Assembly: GCA_030447645.1 (NCBI GenBank)
Contig: JAUJOM010000007.1
Coordinates: forward strand, 1 to 64,000
Direction: 5' to 3'
DNA: 64,000 nucleotides
From: Longimicrobiaceae bacterium
Lineage (GTDB): Bacteria > Gemmatimonadota > Gemmatimonadetes > Longimicrobiales > Longimicrobiaceae
Shown here: positions 45,638 to 54,742 of the stretch, piece after piece
How the letters are laid out: every line of letters starts with the position of its first letter
Numbering within the stretch: the first letter of the stretch is position 1
Program-made: the position numbers and the translations under genes
The notes under the pieces: generated by a model
Seen by the model: only the letters and a program-made list of their open reading frames with translations
Told to the model about the DNA's origin: nothing
The model's database searches: none

Positions 45638-46430
45638 CTACGCCGGCTGGAGCCGTGAGTGCGACCTGATGAAATCGATGGCAAGATGATTGAACAGATC
45701 CGCGCGGTCCACGTTGACTACATGCCCTGAATCCGCAAGCACCTGAAGCGTGCTGTGCTTGTGGCGGCTGACCAGGTGCCGCACCGGGGAAGAAACAGGT
45801 GGTCTTCCTCCCCATCAGGTACAGTGGGAACCGGCAGCTCCTTCTCCTCAAAGAACTTGAGCAGCGGGTTTATCTCGTAGGTCAGGCGGAACCAGCGCAA
45901 GAACTCCTTTTGCGCCAGCTTCTTGGCCTCGTTCACGAAGAGGAGTCGGCTCTGCTGGTGCCGTTTCTTCGGCATGATGATCCAGGCGAACAGCTGGTAC
46001 AGCCACATGTAGGGGATGAAGCGCTTGCTCATGTTGCCCATCGCCACCAGGAAGCGCGAGCGGAAGCTGAGGCGCGTGATGGCGCCGCCGAGAATCATGG
46101 AGCGCACGCGCCCAGGATCGATTTCGCCCAGGTTACGGATCAGGATGGTCCCCAGGCTGATACCGACGAAGTGCGCCTGCTCGACCCCGAGGTGATCGAG
46201 TACCTCCACGATCTCCTGGCACACCTCCTTGAAGGTGTAGGTCGTCGCCTCCCAGGTTTGCAGCGGACCCTGCGACTCCCCATGGCCCCGCAGATCGAGG
46301 AGCAGTACGTTGAAGTGCTTGCGGAAGTCACGAATTTGTCTGTACCAGATCGACGAACTGCCCCCGCCCCATGGACGAACACAACCCACTCGTGCTCGGG
46401 TCCAAGAACAAAGGCCTTGTGGTGCAGCAT
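45638..46430 (-). pseudogene. Alpha/beta-hydrolase, frameshifted
   Basis: The start MLHHKAFVLGPEHEWVVFVH is followed by GAG, SSSIWYRQIRDFRKHFNVLL, LDLRGHGESQGPLQ, VEQAHFVGISLGTILIRNLG with the nucleophile Ser in GxSxG, and a C-terminal HVVNVDRADLFNH that holds the catalytic His. Central helices (MPKKRHQQSRLLF) form the cap. Two indels, near 46370 and 45790, split it. The family acts on esters or similar bonds; the substrate is unknown. It is divergent from the NRDE gene at 46488 with about 57 bases between. Confidence 0.78.
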
Positions 46431-46487
46431 GGTACCTATATCGATGCAGGATAGCGACTTGTCGAGCGCTCGGACCCTGATACTCCG

Positions 46488-47293
46488 ATGTGCCTGATTC
46501 TGTTCGCCCACGACATGCACGGTGCGTACCGGCTGGTTGTCGGAGCGAATCGAGACGAGTTTCATGGCCGCTCCACCGCGCCTGCCGCCTGGTGGGAGGA
46601 CGCGCCCGGTGTGCTCGCCGGGCAGGACCCTGCAGGGGGTGGCACCTGGATGGGGGTAACGCGAAGCGGCCGTTTTTCTGCCGTCACCAACATTCACACA
46701 CCGCGAGGTCGAGCGCGTTGGAGTGCCACCTCCCCGCGGCGCTCTGGTGGCGAACTTTCTTCGGGGCGAAGACCCCCGGAGGCGGACTTCTTCGAGCAGA
46801 TGGTCCCGGAAGCCCACCGTTTCAATGGCTTCAACCTGCTGGTTGGGGATGAAGGTGGGCTGTGGTATTTGTCCAACGGCGGTGCCCCACCAGTCCGGAG
46901 GTACGGCAGCTGGATCCGGACGTTTGGGACGTAGTGCCTCTGCAGCAACGCTCCCTGGGCAGGGTGCACGCCCTGGCCCAAGACGGAGCGTGGCAATGAA
47001 TGGGACTCCAGCAGGTGCTCACTGTGACCTGCCGGCCCGCACGGCGGAAGCGATTCTGGAGCTGCTCGCCGATGAGACAAGGCCTGGGGACGGGGAGGCC
47101 GTCAAGATGACAGCGGGGTGGGTCGGGAGCACGAGCGCATCCTCGCCCCCGCCTTCATCAACGGCCCGGTGTACGGCTCCCGATCTTCCACCGTGCTATT
47201 GATCGCACGTAAATGGAGAGGCGGAGCTTGGTCGAGCGCACCTTTGGACCGGGGGGCAAGCGTTTGGGCGAAGTACGATATGTCTCCCCATAG
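46488..47293 (+). pseudogene. NRDE (TANGO2) family protein, frameshifted
   Basis: MCLILFAHDMHGAYRLVVGA and NRDEFHGRSTAPAAWWEDAP give the family's Cys2 and the NRDE block, followed by GQDPAGGGTWMGVTRSGRFS and AVTNIHTPR. After several shifts, ADFFEQMVPEAHRFNGFNLL, WYLSNGG, ILELLADETRP, HERILAPAFINGPVYGSRSS and ERTFGPGGKRLGEV complete the chain, ending at TAG at 47291. The order fits NRDE proteins of about 260 residues (heme trafficking or Ntn-hydrolase-like role proposed). At least three indels are needed. Confidence 0.8.
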
Positions 47294-47327
47294 GCGCCTG
47301 GCCCCGGTTGTGCAAAGCTCCACCGGC

Positions 47328-48164
47328 ATGAGCACTCCCCTGCGTCTCCGCTGGCTCCCGGCACCCCTGGAAACATTCAGTGCAGCCATTGCCTCCGGGG
47401 CGCTCGTCTTCATTGCCTGGTGGGTGGACTCGGGGCGCCGCGAACGCAAAGCCTCTCGGGTGCACCGCACGCTGGTCGATCTGCTGCTGAACGCGCTGAC
47501 AGCCGGTGATGCGGCCACCGCGCGGCACTCCCGGCGCGTGGCCGACTATACGGATGCGGTGGCGAACGCGTTCGGTATGACCAAGAAGGAGCACGCGACT
47601 CTGCGGGTGGCCTCGCTGCTCCACGACATGGGCAAGATCGAGGACCGCTTCTTCGACATCATCCACTCACGGCAGCCGCTCACCCCCGAACAGCGGGCCG
47701 AGATCAATCACCATCCCGGCGAGAGCGCGCAGATCCTTCAGCCGCTGGAAACACTGCACCTGGGGATCATGGCGATCGTGAGCTCACACCATGAGTGTTG
47801 GAACGGCACCGGGTATCCCTGCGGCCTCCGGGGTGAAGAAATCCCGCTGGGAGCACGCATCATCACCGCGGCCGACGTGTTCGACGCGATCACCCAGACG
47901 CGCGCGTATCGCGAGGGGATGTGCTTTGAGGATGCGATGAACGAGCTTCGCGAGGACGTGGGAAACCGTTTCGATCCGGGCGTGATCCAGGTGGTGGAGC
48001 TTCCGGAGGTACAGCAGCGCTGGCGTGAAATCTTTTGGGGCGGCCGGGCGGAGGAAATACGGGAAGCAAGTACCCGATGGGGGACCAGGAGCGCCACTAC
48101 TTCCCAGATGAAGCCCCGCGCCGCTCAAGGCTCATCCGCATCCCGGCACGAGGGCGCAAGGTAA
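47328..48164 (+). CDS. HD-GYP domain protein (probable c-di-GMP phosphodiesterase)
   Basis: 279 residues. The N-terminal part has one hydrophobic stretch (FSAAIASGALVFIAWWV, about 12-30), then the HD-GYP domain from about 50 to 225: TARHSRRVADY, ASLLHDMGKIEDRFF with the HD pair, INHHPGESAQIL, SSHHECWNGTGYPCGLRGEE with the HHE and GYP-like GYPCGL, and ARIITAADVFDAIT with Asp. These residues bind the two metals that cleave cyclic di-GMP. The last 25 residues (EASTRWGTRSATTSQMKP) look unlike the family and overlap the P450 end on the other strand, so the true stop may lie earlier. Confidence 0.83.
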   Translation: MSTPLRLRWLPAPLETFSAAIASGALVFIAWWVDSGRRERKASRVHRTLVDLLLNALTAGDAATARHSRRVADYTDAVANAFGMTKKEHATLRVASLLHDMGKIEDRFFDIIHSRQPLTPEQRAEINHHPGESAQILQPLETLHLGIMAIVSSHHECWNGTGYPCGLRGEEIPLGARIITAADVFDAITQTRAYREGMCFEDAMNELREDVGNRFDPGVIQVVELPEVQQRWREIFWGGRAEEIREASTRWGTRSATTSQMKPRAAQGSSASRHEGAR

Positions 48165-49455
48165 TCAGCGGCTCGGGCTGCAAACGCTGGCCGGGAGCGA
48201 GCCGCAACTGCCAGCGCTGCGCCAGAGTAGCCAGCACCAGCGTTCCTTCCATCCAGGCGAACCCTTCGCCGATGCACGCGCGGTCCTGCACCGAAGGAAA
48301 GTAGGCAAAACGATGGCGCGCTTCTTCATCCTCCGCCATCCACCGCTCCGGCAGGAAGCGCTCGGGATCCGAAAAAAAGCGCGGGTCACGATGCACCACC
48401 CAGGGGCTGAGCATCACGATGGAGCCCGCGCGGATGTGATAGCCGCCCACCTCGAAATCCTCGAGCGGCTGCCGCCCGATCGTCCAGGCGGGCGGGTACA
48501 GGCGCATGGACTCGGCGAGAACCATGCGGGTATAAGGGAGCGCCGGCAGATCTTCGGGCTCCGGTGGTTTGCCTGATGACGCAGCGTCAAGCTCCTGGTG
48601 AAGGCGCGTCTCCGCTTCGGGATGGAGGGCAAGCAGCGCCAGTGTCCAGCTGAGCGCGTTGGCGGTGGTCTCATGCCCCGCGAGGAAGATGGTGAGTGCT
48701 TCATCACGGAGCTGCTCGTCCGTCATGGAGGTGCCGTCGCCCTCCGTGTCCCGCGCGAGCATCAGCATGGAAAGCAGGTCCCCCCGATCCACACCCGCCT
48801 TCCGGTGCTCCCGGATCATGCGAAATATCGTAGCGTCGAGCCGCTCCCGCGCCCGCCTCATGCGCAGCGTACCGGGGACTGGTAAGCGGTCAAGCAGCTC
48901 GCCAAAGGGGTTGGTCAGTCGGCCGAAGAGGGACATGGCGTCGGTCAGCGCCGCCCCGATCTCGTCCGCCTCGTCTTCCACATCCGCATCGAAGAGCGTT
49001 TTCCCGACAATGGAGAGCGTCAGCCGCATCATCTCCCGCGACACATCCACTGTTTCTCCGTCCGTCCACCGGGCTGCGGTACGCCGGGCTTCAGCGGACA
49101 TCACCCTGCCGTAGGCAGCGATGCGGTCCCGGTGGAAAGCAGGCTGTGCGAGACGCCGCTGCCGGAGGTGGAAGGGCTCTTCGCTCGTCAGCAACCCTTC
49201 ACCGAGCAGAACCCGGGAGCGCTGCAGGGCCCGGCTCTTGATGAAGTTGCGATTCTGCGTGACCAGCACCTCCCGGACGTGATCCGGGTGGCTGAGCAGG
49301 TACACGTCCAGTGGCCCGAACCGAAAGCGCGCCACGTCGCCATGCGTGCGGGCCATCCGCTCCAGGAAGCGGAGCGGGTTTCGACGGAAAGGGAGGAGCT
49401 GTCGTCCGGGGAGCCACCCGGTGGGGCCGGGTGGCTCCACCACCACCAAAGTCAC
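48097..49455 (-). CDS. Cytochrome P450
   Basis: 452 residues of a soluble P450. Visible landmarks are PGRQLLPFRRNPLRFLERMA near the start, the I-helix FLAGHETTANAL, the ExxR of the K-helix in LAESMRLYPP, PERFLPERWM, and the heme loop FAYFPSVQDRACIGEGFAWM with the cysteine. The usual loop (FPFGxGPRxCIG) is altered: three bases are missing in total, at two separate points, so FGxGPR reads as SVQDR. The Cys and following G remain. The substrate is not deducible. The start overlaps the lepB stop by four bases (ATGA). Confidence 0.85.
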   Translation of the reverse strand: MTLVVVEPPGPTGWLPGRQLLPFRRNPLRFLERMARTHGDVARFRFGPLDVYLLSHPDHVREVLVTQNRNFIKSRALQRSRVLLGEGLLTSEEPFHLRQRRLAQPAFHRDRIAAYGRVMSAEARRTAARWTDGETVDVSREMMRLTLSIVGKTLFDADVEDEADEIGAALTDAMSLFGRLTNPFGELLDRLPVPGTLRMRRARERLDATIFRMIREHRKAGVDRGDLLSMLMLARDTEGDGTSMTDEQLRDEALTIFLAGHETTANALSWTLALLALHPEAETRLHQELDAASSGKPPEPEDLPALPYTRMVLAESMRLYPPAWTIGRQPLEDFEVGGYHIRAGSIVMLSPWVVHRDPRFFSDPERFLPERWMAEDEEARHRFAYFPSVQDRACIGEGFAWMEGTLVLATLAQRWQLRLAPGQRLQPEPLITLRPRAGMRMSLERRGASSGK

Positions 49456-50243
49456 CTCAGTATGCTACCGATCCGACCCCAGCGCGCGGCGGTCAGGGCA
49501 CGCGGGAAGGGTTGGCTGGAATGCGGATCGTAGCTGAAGTAAAGGAACATTGGCTTGCCGCGGATCACGTCACGGGGAATGGGTCCCATGAAACGCGAGT
49601 CCAGCGACTCATCCCGATTGTCTCCCATCAGGAAAAAGTGGTCAGCCGGAACGATCAGGGGCCCCCAGCTGTCGCGCGTGGGGCGGTAGCGTGCCCGGTC
49701 TACACCTGCCGGGAGCCGGTCCCGGTGCCACGCGGACCCACCCCATCCAGCGTACTCCATGGGTGCATCCGGCAGCGTGGATGGCTTCACGTACGGCTCC
49801 TCCAGCCGTTTGCCATTCCGGTACATCACCCGGTCGATCATCTGCACCGTATCACCCGGCGCGCCGATCACGCGCTTCACCACATCGATTACGGGATCGT
49901 TGTAGGCGGGCCGGAAAACGACGATGTCCCCGTGCCGGGGCTCGCGGAATGCCGGGAGGCGGCTATTGGTGAAGGGGATGTGCGCCCCGAAGATGGCGTT
50001 GTTCGCCATCAGGTAGTCACCAACCAGCAGGGTGTTTTCCATGCTGGAGGAGGGAATGGAGAACGCCTGGACCAGAAAGGTGCGGATCACCAGGAAGAGC
50101 AGGATCGCCGACCCAAAGGACTTGATCCACTCCAGGGTTTCGTTGCGTGCTCGCTCGGCCCGGGGCGCGGGTGGCTCTCCAGGCTTACGACGTGACGATC
50201 GGCCCAGGTTTTCGCGTCTTGCTGCGCTGCTGCTCACGTTCAA
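49452..50243 (-). CDS. lepB: Signal peptidase I
   Basis: 263 residues. A basic N-terminus (RRKPGEPPAPRAERARNETL) precedes one membrane helix (SFGSAILLFLVIRTFLV, about 40-60). The catalytic Ser lies in FSIPSSSMENTLLVGDYL, and the general-base Lys in VIDVVKRVIGAPGDTVQ. Box D is seen in FFLMGDNRDESLDSRFMG. It removes signal peptides of exported proteins on the outer face of the inner membrane. The downstream P450 overlaps by four bases. Length fits a medium-sized Gram-negative LepB. Confidence 0.92.
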   Translation of the reverse strand: MNVSSSAARRENLGRSSRRKPGEPPAPRAERARNETLEWIKSFGSAILLFLVIRTFLVQAFSIPSSSMENTLLVGDYLMANNAIFGAHIPFTNSRLPAFREPRHGDIVVFRPAYNDPVIDVVKRVIGAPGDTVQMIDRVMYRNGKRLEEPYVKPSTLPDAPMEYAGWGGSAWHRDRLPAGVDRARYRPTRDSWGPLIVPADHFFLMGDNRDESLDSRFMGPIPRDVIRGKPMFLYFSYDPHSSQPFPRALTAARWGRIGSILR

Positions 50244-50313
50244 TTCGTTAGGGAAGTAGGCACGGGCCTTCAGCTCACAGTTGTACGCAGTACCGACGCA
50301 AGGGTTTCGCTGG

Positions 50314-50955
50314 TCAATCCGGAACCGGGTCTCCGAAGCTGCCCAGAAAAGCTATCTCGCGCAGCGGTTTGCGCGTGCGCGGTTTCGCTTCGCGCTCTTC
50401 CAGCTTCGGGTCGTGCAGCGCGGGATCGTACCTTCCAACCGCGACCACAGCCATGGGGGTGTATTCGTCGGGCACCCCGAAGGAACGCGCCAGCGCCCCG
50501 GCGTCGAACCCACCCATCGGGTGGGCAACCAGTCCTATGGCAGCCGCCTGCACGATCAGGCATGCTGTCGCGATCCCGGTGTCATGCTCCGCCCAGCGGT
50601 TGGGCTCGTTGTTCTTGGCGCGAGTCCCTTTGGCCAGTGTGGCGATCAGCACCGCGGCGCGCTTCGCCCAGGCATTCCCCGGCGCGAGGGTGTCTTCCAG
50701 CTCGCTGCGCCTGGGGTGCTCGCGCGGGATCACCAGAAAGCGCCAGGGCTGCTCGTTACCCGAAGAGGGCGCCCACCGGGCCGCTTCCAGGAGCGCCCGC
50801 AGCTCCCGGGGCGACACAGTAGCGCTGGCATCCAAGCGCCTCGGGCTCCAGCGCAGCGCGAGCGGCTCGTGGATGGGAACTGAAGTGTCCGCGGGGCGGG
50901 CAGGATACAGGCTCGTCGTGCCGCGCATGACGATTGGGCGTTCCATGACCGGCAA
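50314..50955 (-). CDS. Nitroreductase family protein
   Basis: 213 residues of the FMN-dependent nitroreductase fold. Markers are LALRWSPRRLDASATVSPRE with the R-x-S/T start motif, LLEAARWAPSSGNEQPWRFL with the A-P-S-x-x-N-x-Q-P-W FMN-binding block, then HDTGIATACLIVQAAAIGLV, HPMGGFD and MAVVAVGRYD. These enzymes use NAD(P)H to reduce nitro compounds, quinones or similar. The N-terminal 15 residues before LYPARPAD may not belong, because a second ATG lies a few codons in (MERPIVMRG). Confidence 0.88.
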   Translation of the reverse strand: MPVMERPIVMRGTTSLYPARPADTSVPIHEPLALRWSPRRLDASATVSPRELRALLEAARWAPSSGNEQPWRFLVIPREHPRRSELEDTLAPGNAWAKRAAVLIATLAKGTRAKNNEPNRWAEHDTGIATACLIVQAAAIGLVAHPMGGFDAGALARSFGVPDEYTPMAVVAVGRYDPALHDPKLEEREAKPRTRKPLREIAFLGSFGDPVPD

Positions 50956-51081
50956 CTTAGCACTCCCGGCAAGAGTCTGCGATGATGCGGTGGAACTTGT
51001 CCTGACCCCAACTCGTCAAGGGAAATACGCTGGTTCGTTTCCGGGTTTCCACTTGATCTTGCATTCGGTATTCGCCGTCCC

Positions 51082-52260
51082 TCATAACGCCCGCTCCCGA
51101 AGGCTTTCGTACAGCTGCGCATGGTTCAGCAGCACGTCCTCCGTACGCTCTCCGGGCCGAGCGTCGTTCATGGCGTGGGCATCCAGCGCATCGATGATGG
51201 CCTTCACCAGCTCAACTTTCAGGTCAGCGAACTCTCCGTCGGCCTGCTGTTGACCGTCTCGGACTCCAGCAGCTTTCCTTTGAGTTTCGTTCACGTAGAC
51301 AAGCTTGTCCTGGTCGGTCAGCGCTCCTTCTCCCGGACCTGCGCGGTGCCGGTCTCGGTGGAGGGTCAGGCGCGGGTATTCCTGCGCCGGCAGACCCATC
51401 GGCTGAGGCCCGTGGGACTTCAGGGTGTGATGCGTGAGCACCACCTTCGACAGGTCAATCCCCTCGCGCTCACGGCCGAACTCCAGCAGCGGCAGCAGGC
51501 GGCGATAAAAGATGGCGCGCTTTTCGACTTCGGTGTTGCCGTAGTCGAAGATCTGGAAAGGTAGGTGTAGAGCTGCAGGTAGGCGGCCAGATCCCCGCGG
51601 AAGAGGAGCAGCGCGCTTAAGCTCGTCACGCGCGAGCTGCGCGGCCTTGCCGTCCTGCTGCTCGGTGGCTGCGTCCAGCGCATCCTGGTCCGCCCGGAAG
51701 CGCTTCATCAGCCGGTCTTCCACCGGCGCGATCGCGGCGACCAGCTCACCCTGCGTCGCGCCGGGCTTCAGCTCGACGGCAACCACGCGCTCCACCTCGA
51801 AGTCGTCGTAGTGCCCTGCGGCGTCCAGCTTGGCGCGCAGGTTGTAGACCAGATTCGGGTCGGCGACGTCGGTGAGCGTGGCGGTGGTGTAGTAGGTTCG
51901 GAACGCCTCCAGAATCTCGCCGGCCTCGTTCACGAAGTCCAGCACGAAGGTGGTGTCCTTGCCGGGGAAGGCACGGTTCAGGCGCGACAGCGTCTGCACG
52001 GCCTGGATTCCCGCCAGGCGCCGGTCGACGTACATGCCGCACAGCAGCGGCTCGTCGAACCCCGTCTGGAACTTGTTGGCCACCAGCAGGATGCGGTATT
52101 CGTCCGCGCGGAATGCCTCCCGAATGTAGTGCTGGATGGCGAGCTGCCAGCGCACCGCCTCCACTCGGCTCCCCACCACCACCATGGCCTTGGCTCGGCC
52201 GGCGAGCAGCGGCGCGACGAACTCGCGGAAGTGCTCGACCACCACCTGTACCTCCTGCGA
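51082..52260 (-). pseudogene. hsdR: Type I restriction enzyme R subunit HsdR, C-terminal half only
   Basis: The surviving frame has VQVVVEHFREFVAPLLAGRA, KAMVVVGSRVEAVRWQLAI, ILLVANKFQTGFDEPLLCGM, YVDRRLAGIQAVQTLSRLNR (motif VI region), DTTFVLDFVNEAGEILEAF and a long helical C-terminus ending LYESLRERAL. This is the second RecA-like domain and helical tail of HsdR. The PD-ExK nuclease and first helicase domain are absent, cut off at about 52260 where IS5-type sequence begins. Small shifts near 51560 add to the damage. No hsdM or hsdS is seen, so the system is dead here. Confidence 0.85.
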
Positions 52261-52531
52261 GATGTCTACGATTACCAAGAGGTGGGAGCCATCCTGCGGG
52301 AGTTCGCCTTCAGCGCCCACATCCGTGCCCGCGGTGAAGAGGCAGAGAGGATCAAGCGAGAAGCGGGTTTCAAGGCCCGGCGCTGGGTCGTCGAGCGCAC
52401 CCACTCCTGGATGAACCGCTTCCGTGCGATCCTCATCCGCTGGGAGAAAAAGGCGCAGAACTTCCTCGCCCTACTCCACCTCGCCTGCGCCTACATCACC
52501 TTCAAACAAACCGGCCTACTGGGATAGGCTC
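52255..52531 (+). mobile_element. IS5-family element fragment, right end with transposase C-terminus
   Basis: The plus frame from about 52265 reads YDYQEVGAILREFAF, AHIRARGEEAERIKREAGFK, ARRWVVERTHSWMNRFRAIL and a tail LLHLACAYITFKQ ending with TAG. ERTHSWxNRxR is the DDE-region Glu block of IS5-type transposases (IS427-like). The end CTGGGATAGGCTC (52519-52531) is a typical IS5 terminal repeat. The left two thirds of the element are missing. Confidence 0.82.
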
Positions 52532-52779
52532 TTAGCCAATAACATGAAACTACGTTGGTCCAGAAAACGCTCCAAGGCTGCGAGGATCATCGAACTCAGC
52601 GCACCCTTTGAAGATGTTAGCCACGAGACACTTTCCTCTCCTGTACGCCCGATCCCTGGCGGCATGCGGATCTACTGCAAGGGACGCGGCGGTTTGTTCA
52701 GGCCTTGCACCTTGCGATTCAGCAAGATGACCTCACGGGGAGGCGAAAGCAAGCCGCACTTCATGGAAAGAGGACATTG

Positions 52780-53403
52780 ATGCGTCAGTGGGTTGCATCC
52801 ATGTGGGTGCTGACGGTCCTCGCTGCTGGATGCAGGGGGGGCAACGCAGCAAGTCGCACCGAGGCGCCGCTAATACGGCCGAGCACCGCAGGGCCCCGCG
52901 ACAGCGCGGGGAGTCCGGCTGGAGAACAGGACTTGCCGAAGCCGGCGCCGCCCATTGAGACTGTGGAGGGTCTCACCTTCCGAGCCGAAACACGCGTGGT
53001 GGAGAATGAAGGCAGACCCAGGCGCCTGCGCACCCGGGTGATCATCACGAACCGCAGTACCCAGCGAGTACGGATCCACTACGGCGACTGTTCTCCTCAG
53101 CTTCGCGCTTACCGGCACGCCCACCGCTCGGGCAGGCCTGCATGGTATGAGGGGAGGCTTCCGAGCCAGGACCCGAATACCAAGATATGGACGCGGATCT
53201 GCGATGCGTACGGCCTTCACGACGTGATGGGGCCCGGCGATTCGGCGGTCGTCCAGCGCTTCCAAATGGAGCCCACCGTACGCGAGGTGCTAGGCGACTC
53301 GCTCCCGGAGGGACGCTACTTCTTTACGGCGGTCTTCCGGACAACAAGACCTCATTTCCAAACCCCCGAACTACCCTCCGGAAGCGCCGTTCTTACGCGG
53401 TGA
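52780..53403 (+). CDS. Hypothetical lipoprotein with BsuPI-like beta domain
   Basis: 207 residues starting MRQWVASMWVLTVLAAGC, a lipoprotein signal with Cys18, then a long Ala/Pro linker. From about 65 the chain shows GLTFRAETRVVENEG, RTRVIITNRSTQRVRIHYGD and CSPQLRAYR, then DVMGPGDSAVVQRFQM and GRYFFTAVFR. The order (beta strands, NxSxxxVxxxYGxC, GPGxSxxxxF) fits intracellular proteinase inhibitor-like (BsuPI) domains. Function unknown. RBS GGAAAGAGG precedes the ATG at good spacing. The 250 bases upstream show nothing clear. Confidence 0.6.
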   Translation: MRQWVASMWVLTVLAAGCRGGNAASRTEAPLIRPSTAGPRDSAGSPAGEQDLPKPAPPIETVEGLTFRAETRVVENEGRPRRLRTRVIITNRSTQRVRIHYGDCSPQLRAYRHAHRSGRPAWYEGRLPSQDPNTKIWTRICDAYGLHDVMGPGDSAVVQRFQMEPTVREVLGDSLPEGRYFFTAVFRTTRPHFQTPELPSGSAVLTR

Positions 53404-53526
53404 GCGGCTCTGAAGTCCTGGAATCGCTGGGCGAGCCTCAATACTCTCCCGTGTACATCCTTCCCGGAGTATCCGTCCCGAGAACCGTTACAACCAAGCT
53501 GACCCACTACCGGCCCGCCGAAGTCC

Positions 53527-53555
53527 TTGACCTCGCTTCGATTCGGTGCTATACT
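53527..53555 (+). promoter_or_regulatory. Sigma-70-type promoter of the cold-shock gene
   Basis: TTGACC (53527-53532), a 17-base spacer, and TATACT (53550-53555) form a near-consensus pair. Transcription would start near 53562, leaving a leader of about 187 bases before the csp ATG. It is one of the best promoter matches seen in the window. Confidence 0.7.
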
Positions 53556-53561
53556 TCCGGG

Positions 53562-53748
53562 CAGTGAATACTTTCAGGCGGGCGGCACCGAATACCAGGA
53601 CATAAGACCAGGGACCTAGGCGCATAGCCGGGGTCCCTATTTGTTTGTATTGCATAGCTCGCCGCGGGGAGCTTAAGGCCCGCGAATTTTTAGTCGGTTG
53701 GTACGGACATGCCGGACCCCGACGTCATCAACACACAGGGAGTACCGC
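53562..53748 (+). promoter_or_regulatory. Long 5' leader of the cold-shock gene
   Basis: About 187 bases without a gene. A hairpin AGGGACC/GGTCCCT (53610-53638, with an inner GGC/GCC pair) is followed by a T-rich stretch (ATTTGTTTGTATTG), so it could act as an attenuator. Long structured leaders are known to control csp mRNAs by temperature; here that is inference. The 300 or so bases from 53404 on otherwise hold only the promoter. Confidence 0.45.
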
Positions 53749-53958
53749 ATGCGTACCACCGGAACCGTCAAGTGGTTCAACGACACCAAGGGCTTTGGCT
53801 TCATCACGCCCGAGGACGGCAGCAAGGATTGCTTCGTCCATCACTCCGCCATTCAGGGCAGCGGCTTCAAGTCGCTCGCCGAAGGTGAGCGGGTCGAATT
53901 CGACATGGTCCAGGGCCAGAAGGGCCCCGCGGCCGAGAACGTCGCCCGCGTAGGCTAA
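53749..53958 (+). CDS. Cold-shock protein (CspA family)
   Basis: 69 residues, [20 protein letters not shown] then [20 protein letters not shown]. The RNA-binding motifs RNP1 (KGFGFIT) and RNP2 (CFVHHSAI) are intact in the OB fold. It binds single-stranded RNA and DNA and melts secondary structure. A near-consensus promoter and a 187-base leader lie upstream and a strong terminator downstream, so it is a single-gene unit. Confidence 0.95.
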   Translation: MRTTGTVKWFNDTKGFGFITPEDGSKDCFVHHSAIQGSGFKSLAEGERVEFDMVQGQKGPAAENVARVG

Positions 53959-53973
53959 CAGCTACTCAGGCGG

Positions 53974-54013
53974 ACCAAAAAGGGCTGTCCCGCATGGGGC
54001 CAGCCCTTTTTTG
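53974..54013 (+). terminator. Intrinsic terminator after the cold-shock gene
   Basis: AAAAAGGGCTG, a loop with partial pairing, then CCAGCCCTTTTTT. The A and T tracts on both sides make it usable in both directions, so it may also stop the minus-strand gene that follows. Confidence 0.85.
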
Positions 54014-54015
54014 CA

Positions 54016-54282
54016 TCAGGCAGCTTTGGGAGCCACCAGGATGTTCGAGGCAGCCGCGAAGAATGGGGCAGCCTTGGGCCCGGGAAGCCGGAGTTCAACC
54101 AATCGACTCCCATCGCTGATCTTGCCATGTATGCGGACTACCTCCGCCAAGCCTTCCGCACAGTAAATTTCTTCACCCACCGTGGGGCACCGCTCCGCAC
54201 CGGAAATCCATCCAGGCCGCGCTTCTCCGTCTACATGCAGTGTAGCACTTTGAAGCCGCCTGGAGCTGTTGAAATACGCCAT
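54016..54282 (-). CDS. Hypothetical small protein
   Basis: 88 residues, MAYFNSSRRLQSATLHVDGE, ARPGWISGAERCPTVGEEIY, AEGLAEVVRIHGKISDGSRL and VELRLPGPKAAPFFAAASNI. The pattern of short beta strands looks like a small SH3- or PilZ-like fold, but I do not recognise the family. RBS-like AGGAGGAGCGAGGTTC precedes the ATG. It lies next to infA on the same strand (34 bases downstream of infA's end) and shares the csp terminator. The coding character is good. Confidence 0.6.
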   Translation of the reverse strand: MAYFNSSRRLQSATLHVDGEARPGWISGAERCPTVGEEIYCAEGLAEVVRIHGKISDGSRLVELRLPGPKAAPFFAAASNILVAPKAA

Positions 54283-54315
54283 GAACCTCGCTCCTCCTGG
54301 AGAATGGTGTCCGGA

Positions 54316-54534
54316 CTACTTATGCCGATAGGTGATCCGCCCACGCGACAGGTCGTATGGAGACAGCTCAAGCGTTACCCGGTCTCCAGTCAGCACTTTG
54401 ATCTTGAACTTGGACATCTTTCCCGCTCCGTACGCGAGCACCATGTGGCCGTTGTCCAGCTGCACACGGTATTTGCGATCTGGCAGCACGTCGGTTACCA
54501 GCCCTTCCATCTCAATTCCCTCTTGCTTCGCCAT
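54316..54534 (-). CDS. infA: Translation initiation factor IF-1
   Basis: 72 residues, [60 protein letters not shown] and a C-terminal [12 protein letters not shown]. This single OB-fold protein binds the ribosomal A site during initiation. It is nearly the consensus length. Here it stands outside any ribosomal protein operon, divergent from the DEAD-box helicase at 54803 with a 268-base shared upstream region; a hairpin GCCGGG/CCCGGC is just upstream of its RBS. Confidence 0.95.
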   Translation of the reverse strand: MAKQEGIEMEGLVTDVLPDRKYRVQLDNGHMVLAYGAGKMSKFKIKVLTGDRVTLELSPYDLSRGRITYRHK

Positions 54535-54742
54535 GTAGTCTGCTTTCCGCCGGGAGTTGGGAGCCCGGCACAAAATTGAAGAACCCGCAGCGTGCATAAG
54601 GGGGAGCGCGCCGGGATGTGGTTCGCCAGCAAGGCCGGGTGGCCCATGCCTTTGAATAAACATTCTCTACACTGCAACGGCCTATACGGTCCCCCACCGG
54701 CACGAAATGGATTCTGTGGGGTAGCTGAAAGCGTTGCATGTT

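Noticed and set aside
49411-49437. Perfect 11-base-pair hairpin GAGCCACCCGG/CCGGGTGGCTC
   Set aside because: It lies within the first codons of the P450 gene (PPGPTGW) and has no U tract. It could affect translation, but proline/glycine coding in G+C-rich DNA makes such stems by chance.
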